This document shows, one piece after another, positions 40,049 through 43,959 of a DNA stretch of 43,959 nucleotides. The first letter of the stretch is position 1; the number at the start of each line of letters is the position of its first letter. A program made the position numbers and the translations under genes. Source of the DNA: Pseudomonadota bacterium. GTDB lineage: Bacteria; Pseudomonadota; Alphaproteobacteria; Rhizobiales; Hyphomicrobiaceae. The notes beneath the pieces are model-generated. The model had not been told where the DNA came from, did not search any database, and worked only from the letters and a program-made list of their open reading frames with translations. Location: positions 1 to 43,959 of the forward strand of contig JAEZBU010000271.1 of NCBI GenBank assembly GCA_023426855.1. Direction: 5' to 3'.

Positions 40049-40978
40049 CTAGCATTTCCCGGCGCCCAGAACTGACGCGCAGACGACGCTTGCGATTTCC
40101 TGATAGCGATCGCGCACGAGGCTGTTGACGGCGGCCGATGGCGTAAAGTGCGCGGGCGGCTTTTCCTCGTAGAGCATTGTGTAGACGATCAATGCCGCCA
40201 AGAAGTATTTGGTTTCTGTGCCGTGCGGACTTAGGTCTGAGTAGAGGTCTTCAGGCTGGAGATCTTTCAGCGGAGCTTCCGACAAAAGCTTGGAAAGCAG
40301 CGATGCGACAGGAATAAGCCGCACGTCGAGGTCTGGCCGCTTTTCATTCACGAGACGGACGAAGGTGACATACCAGTCGTGATAGCTGCCCTGGTTGAGG
40401 GCGTGATAGTCGCGCATCCCATCGGCGTTCGGCGGAAAGGTCTTCGAGAAGGACCCCATCGCCGCCCATCCCTCATAGATGAAATAGCGTGTTGGGCTTT
40501 TGCTGCCGTTCTTCTCCAGCCAATCGAAAAGAGTGACCGCGACGTCAACTTGAGAGCCTCCACCCAGGCCGAGGAATCCAGGAGATGCATCCGGAGCCCT
40601 GTATTGGATGAAGTTGGCCGGGTTCATGATGATGACGTTATAGTCGGCTCCGCTGAATGGCGCCCGGTAGCGATCCCATACATCAGGAACGCCCTTGAAT
40701 TTCCATTGATCGGTCGGCGGCAAATTCTTGATGAAGTCTTCAGGGAATCCCCATTGTCCGTCGACCGCATAGCGATTGCCCGCCGCCGTTGCGAGCTGAT
40801 GTAGCCAGTATGGAACGGTCGTTTCGTCGCTGGAAGTCAGATGATGGATGAGGCTGTTGCCGAAAATATAGTTGCGGACGCTCTTAGGGGTGTCAGCCAC
40901 AGCGTGGCTAACGGGCGGAATAACGGCCAAAACAAATAGAAATATTTGGATTAGAATCTTTCGGTGAGTTTGGCTCAT
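40049..40978 (-). CDS. Secreted SGNH/GDSL-like hydrolase candidate
   Basis: A 309-residue exported protein. Residues 1-28 are a signal peptide (ILIQIFLFVLAVIPPVSHAVA). FGNSLIHHL (G40-N41-S42) stands where SGNH hydrolases have their first block, and DLSPHGTETKYFLAALIVY (D248, H252) resembles the terminal D-x-x-H-type block. This supports a serine esterase fold, but the spacing is atypical and a non-hydrolytic role cannot be excluded. It lies 78 bases downstream of the glycosidase-like gene on the same strand, so the two may form an operon acting on the same extracellular glycan. No strong ribosome site is seen. Confidence 0.6.
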   Translation of the reverse strand: MSQTHRKILIQIFLFVLAVIPPVSHAVADTPKSVRNYIFGNSLIHHLTSSDETTVPYWLHQLATAAGNRYAVDGQWGFPEDFIKNLPPTDQWKFKGVPDVWDRYRAPFSGADYNVIIMNPANFIQYRAPDASPGFLGLGGGSQVDVAVTLFDWLEKNGSKSPTRYFIYEGWAAMGSFSKTFPPNADGMRDYHALNQGSYHDWYVTFVRLVNEKRPDLDVRLIPVASLLSKLLSEAPLKDLQPEDLYSDLSPHGTETKYFLAALIVYTMLYEEKPPAHFTPSAAVNSLVRDRYQEIASVVCASVLGAGKC

Positions 40979-41056
40979 TATACTGCTTTGTTTGAAGTGG
41001 ATCAGTGAACGAGCTATGCGCGATTGGTGTCGCTCGGAAGGACCCGCAGGCGCTCG

Positions 41057-42688
41057 TTAATCTGTCGGATTGTCCTTGATGAATGTCTGAATAGCGTCGG
41101 CCTTCGGTGCTTCTGAGAACGGCTGGTTCATATATTCCGAAGCCCCCCAGAAGCCCCACTTCGAAGGCGTGGCGGTGTTGACATAGTGCGTGAACAGCCC
41201 GCCGCCGACTTTCTTCCAATCCTCCAAGTAGGCGAGGTAAAGGTCCTTCATCGCGGGGTGGTTGTTCGCGGCGGAGAACAAAGAGGCGAGCCGTTCGTTG
41301 TTGACGGCATTGCCGACGCCAACCAGATGCTGGCCACCTTCGTACGCAATCATGTCGACGCCGAATTTGTCTGAAAGGACCTTCTGTTTTGTGAGCCAGT
41401 CGCGCACTTCGGAAAGCCCGCGCTGTTGAAGTTCAGAAACAAGTGCCTCCGGTGTCATGGTCTCGATGCGCGACGCCTCGGTAGGGTCGCCAGCATAGCT
41501 GCCGAAATACGGCGCAATCGCAAGCGCGTCTGTTTCACGATATGCCGAGTCATAATCGAGGATGGTATGCGATACCCAGTCATTCGCTACATGGGAAGCC
41601 ATCACGCGAACCAGGCGCGAAGTACCAGCGAAAACCTTTTCCCAAATCCGGAAGACCTCAACCGAACGCCGTGAGTAAAATCTGAGCTGGGCCTCATAAT
41701 CGTGGGGGGAAAGTTTCAGTTTCCTGCCTTGCTCCAGGGCATAGCGAGACTGCTCAAACATCGAGTTCCAGACTTCGTTGGAATACTCGATGTAGACAAG
41801 CCGATCGGGGGCAAGGTGGTCGCGAACGTACTCCGCGAATTCTGAGATATAAGCGTCATCCGCGAGGTGGGGCATGGTGAACCATGGGTCGGTCTTGAGC
41901 GTGTTCGACACATCGACCATGATCTCCAACGGTACGCCCTTCACTGTATAATGCGCGTCGGTCACCTTCGGGCGTTGGTCGAAGCTGACAATCTTTGAAT
42001 TGTTGGTGTCCATCCAATCCATGAACCGTAAAGCGCGGTAGGATTTGACGCTCTCGATGAACTCGGGATTGAACAGAGATTGCGGACCACCGCTGCTATC
42101 CCTATCGGGCTTGCAAGGCTTAGCGCCAGCATCAGTGCAAGCTTCATTCGGGGCGACGATGCGAATGTTGCGAATGTAATTGGTCGGATTCGTCGCTTCG
42201 ATAGATAATGCGATCCCGCCCTTCTGTGGCTGAACAGATAGGGTCAATTTGCCGGGCGCGGTCGTGACGACACGCTGGGGAAATGTCGTCAGTTTTCCTT
42301 CGCCATCGTAGAGAATTTCGTATGTTCCGGCTGGATAGTGTTTCTCACCGTCCGACCAATACATGACAGTCCGGGCAATCTGCCCTGGAAGCAGAGACTT
42401 TACCCATCCGTGCTCATCGAGATCGAGGGGGCGGCCGTCGTACCAGGTGTTATTGGTTGACGATATCCAGCCTCTGGATTGTTTGAACGGGTCCCTGAAA
42501 ACCCATTCGCTGCTCCAATCCGAGACGCCGATCAGGTTGGATCCGATCGGCGACGTTGCATTATGTTCTGATCCCACGCTCTTGATCTTTTGCTCGGCGG
42601 CGACGCTTGTGCCCGCAAGTACGGCCACAAGGTAGATGCTGGATGCGAGCAGCCATGTGCCAATGCGGCCGGGGTTGCCGTAAGGCAT
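41057..42688 (-). CDS. Secreted clan GH-A-like glycosidase / cellulose-binding-type protein
   Basis: A 543-residue exported protein with a signal peptide (about 1-31, LLASSIYLVAVLAGTSVAA). An N-terminal beta-rich part (about 45-180) precedes a barrel-like domain. YIEYSNEVWN (N304-E305) matches the acid/base motif of clan GH-A glycosidases, and MIAYEGGQHLVG (E450) is a fitting nucleophile strand. Similar proteins are often annotated only as cellulose-binding. The substrate is unknown; an exopolysaccharide or plant glycan is likely. GGAGG lies 4 bases before the ATG. GC here is about 50 percent by one hand count. Same strand as the SGNH-like gene. Confidence 0.7.
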   Translation of the reverse strand: MPYGNPGRIGTWLLASSIYLVAVLAGTSVAAEQKIKSVGSEHNATSPIGSNLIGVSDWSSEWVFRDPFKQSRGWISSTNNTWYDGRPLDLDEHGWVKSLLPGQIARTVMYWSDGEKHYPAGTYEILYDGEGKLTTFPQRVVTTAPGKLTLSVQPQKGGIALSIEATNPTNYIRNIRIVAPNEACTDAGAKPCKPDRDSSGGPQSLFNPEFIESVKSYRALRFMDWMDTNNSKIVSFDQRPKVTDAHYTVKGVPLEIMVDVSNTLKTDPWFTMPHLADDAYISEFAEYVRDHLAPDRLVYIEYSNEVWNSMFEQSRYALEQGRKLKLSPHDYEAQLRFYSRRSVEVFRIWEKVFAGTSRLVRVMASHVANDWVSHTILDYDSAYRETDALAIAPYFGSYAGDPTEASRIETMTPEALVSELQQRGLSEVRDWLTKQKVLSDKFGVDMIAYEGGQHLVGVGNAVNNERLASLFSAANNHPAMKDLYLAYLEDWKKVGGGLFTHYVNTATPSKWGFWGASEYMNQPFSEAPKADAIQTFIKDNPTD

Positions 42689-43091
42689 TTGTCCTCCAAA
42701 CGTGAAATCGTTTGAAAGATAACAATATTAACGCGCGTTGGCTCGATGTCCCGGTTATCAGGATTAATGCATCCTGTAATTATTAGGGAAGGCCAATATC
42801 CTGACTTCTTCGCTGCCATCCTACTGGGGCGCAGCGTCAGTAACTTGCAATGCCCACAATATTTGAACCAGTCTCAACGCGAACACACAAAACCGGACGG
42901 CCTTGGCTCTCGCGTACGCAACGCGCTGCGCATTATGGATGCGCAGCCGCGACGGCGATCAGTCCACGAAGATTGCGTGCAGTTCCTACCGAATTACTGG
43001 ATCGAAAATCAGAGTTCGCAACTTGAACGCTGGACGCGCGGAAGAATCCTGCGTCGAGCGGCTGGTCGAGTTCGGCTTCAACACATGATCG
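42689..43091. other. 403-base non-coding stretch upstream of the glycosidase-like gene
   Basis: No credible gene is seen. The part next to the glycosidase-like gene is AT-rich and should contain its promoter; CAAACG-TGAAAT-CGTTTG (42697-42714) is a small dyad just above the ribosome site. Farther on, CTGCGCAT-TATGG-ATGCGCAG (42926-42946) is a perfect 8-base stem-loop. The 42903-43088 stretch is open in one plus-strand frame but shows no family motif and may be gene debris at the island edge. Confidence 0.45.
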
Positions 43092-43481
43092 TCAATCCGC
43101 CACCCGCGGGACGCTGGCTCCGATCGCGTGATCGATGACGGAACGCCATGAGCCGTCTAGCTGGCGTCTGGCAATCTCGGCGGAGCTTCCTTCCGTGATC
43201 GGTTCACCTCGGGCATCGCTGATCGACCAGTCGGCGCGCAGCAGCGCGAGATCGTCCGAGACGATGCAGAAATTGTTCCGCGAGATCATCCTTCCGGAAA
43301 GCTCCAGCAGGGCGCGCAGCGAGGCTTCTATGGCCGGCAGGCCGACATCCGTCTCCTGGGTCTGGGCGTTCTGGTGCGCCGCTCCGCTCTCATAGAGCGA
43401 GAGCATGCCTTTGAGGTCCCTCGCGTTATACAAGCTCGCGAATGTTGCATTGAGCTCGCGCGGATGCATCACTTTGATCAT
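43092..43481 (-). CDS. SnoaL/NTF2-like small protein
   Basis: A 129-residue protein with the NTF2/SnoaL-like pattern: ELNATFASLYNARDLKGMLS (helix and turn), LYESGAAHQN, then VGLPAIEASLRALLELSG, and a beta-rich C-terminal half (LALLRADWSISDARGEP, DGSWRSVIDHAIGA). Such cone-shaped folds serve as isomerases, hydrolases or binding proteins; the role here is unknown. ATG 43479-43481 is chosen because AAAAGGAC precedes it by about 7 bases, over two ATGs farther upstream. It is divergent from an HxlR regulator 77 bases away, which may control it. Confidence 0.75.
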   Translation of the reverse strand: MIKVMHPRELNATFASLYNARDLKGMLSLYESGAAHQNAQTQETDVGLPAIEASLRALLELSGRMISRNNFCIVSDDLALLRADWSISDARGEPITEGSSAEIARRQLDGSWRSVIDHAIGASVPRVAD

Positions 43482-43495
43482 GGGCGTGTCCTTTT

Positions 43496-43509
43496 GATTC
43501 ATCGGAATC
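43496..43509. promoter_or_regulatory. Small dyad between SnoaL-like and hxlR genes
   Basis: GATTC-ATCG-GAATC is a perfect 5-base inverted repeat centred in the 77-base divergent gap. It could be the HxlR operator. The arms are short, so the call is tentative. Confidence 0.35.
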
Positions 43510-43558
43510 GGGTTCAAGCACGCTGCTGCGGAACTATCCAAACGGGAAGGAATGGCCG

Positions 43559-43942
43559 ATGCGTGCCGAAACGAGGCTGCCGGACACGGCGGAAGAGCCG
43601 TCGGCGAGAAGACCGGACGAATGCGTGGTGGAGTTCTGGCTCGCTCTTTTGGGCCATCGCTGGAATGCGCTCGTCCTCTGGCATCTGAAAGCCGGCGCGA
43701 GGCGCAATGGCGAGTTGATGAAGGCGCTGCCGGGCATTTCGCCGAAAGTGCTGACGGAGCGCCTCGACGTGCTTTGCGAAACGGGCCTGGTGGCGCGGAT
43801 CTCGCAGGCGTTGTTTCCGCGCAGCGTCACCTATCTGCTGACCCCGGAGGGACAGCAGCTCATCGCAATCCTCGATCAGCTCGACATCTGGGCGCGCACT
43901 GGCCACCGCGAGCGGGGGGTGACCCCCGCCGTTCGTGGGTAG
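43559..43942 (+). CDS. HxlR-family winged-helix transcriptional regulator
   Basis: A 127-residue HxlR-type regulator. Signature parts are CVVEFWLALLGHRWNALVLWHL, RRNGELMKALPGISPKVLTE, RLDVLCETGLVAR and VTYLLTPEGQQLIAIL. The conserved N-terminal cysteine (about C22) is present; in several HxlR proteins it senses electrophiles or oxidants. These bind as dimers to short palindromes and often control a divergent neighbour, here the SnoaL-like gene. GGAAGGA precedes the ATG. The signal is unknown. Confidence 0.9.
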   Translation: MRAETRLPDTAEEPSARRPDECVVEFWLALLGHRWNALVLWHLKAGARRNGELMKALPGISPKVLTERLDVLCETGLVARISQALFPRSVTYLLTPEGQQLIAILDQLDIWARTGHRERGVTPAVRG

Positions 43943-43959
43943 ATTCAGCGCCTGACGCA

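Noticed and set aside
42903..43088. 61-residue plus-strand frame in the gap before the SnoaL-like gene
   Set aside because: No ribosome site, no motif and no supporting neighbour; kept only as part of the gap description.
35133..43091. Integrase, tRNA or flanking direct repeats marking the island as a mobile element
   Set aside because: I looked for these at both edges and saw none, so transfer is suggested only by base composition.

Overview
The window reads as chromosomal DNA of an alphaproteobacterium, most likely a hyphomicrobial (rhizobial-type) relative of Bradyrhizobium, Rhodopseudomonas or Afipia. Three regulatory signatures support this: a GTTC-N7-GTTC LexA box in front of an imuA-imuB-dnaE2 cassette, GGAAC-N16/17-(C/T)GTT promoters of the EcfG general stress response type, and a fixNOQP-fixGHIS (ccoNOQP-ccoGHIS) oxidase locus with FNR/FixK boxes. 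The genus is inference. I see no rRNA, tRNA, insertion sequence, integrase or CRISPR array.

Region 1 (1-12.1 kb) is a mosaic of acyl-CoA and efflux genes. It holds the end of a class III aminotransferase, a MaoC-like hydratase with its TetR regulator, a fused-subunit CoA-transferase, a class II aldolase-like protein, a second TetR regulator heading an AcrAB-type RND pump, and an acyl-CoA dehydrogenase with a family III CoA-transferase. Both TetR genes have convincing palindromic operators nearby. Region 2 (12.3-18.0 kb) is the SOS mutagenesis cassette imuA-imuB-dnaE2 on the minus strand, with a LexA box that abuts the imuA start codon.

Region 3 (18.0-31.1 kb) is a low-oxygen respiration block: a DUF2189 membrane protein, the complete cbb3 oxidase operon plus assembly genes (including the small ccoS and ccoQ), a FixK-type Crp/Fnr regulator without FNR cysteines, an uncharacterised cysteine-rich protein, and a FixL-like heme-PAS hybrid kinase divergent from an OmpR-type response regulator. 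Four TTGAY-N4-(A/G)TCAA boxes tie DUF2189, ccoN and the cysteine-rich gene into one probable FixK regulon. No fixJ is present in the window.

Region 4 (31.2-35.1 kb) holds a DUF4112 protein, an L,D-transpeptidase, a thioesterase, and a divergent pair (zinc alcohol/formaldehyde dehydrogenase and KGG stress protein), each with an EcfG-type promoter. Region 5 (about 35.2-43.1 kb) has visibly lower GC: two 60-base lines counted by hand here gave 48 and 50 percent, against 73 percent for one line inside ccoI. It carries a tightly coupled acyltransferase/SGNH - GMC oxidoreductase - SDR operon facing two secreted proteins, a clan GH-A-like glycosidase candidate and an SGNH-like protein. This looks like an acquired cell-surface glycan or lipid modification locus, and it is the best candidate for something undescribed. 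The window ends with a SnoaL-like gene divergent from an HxlR regulator.
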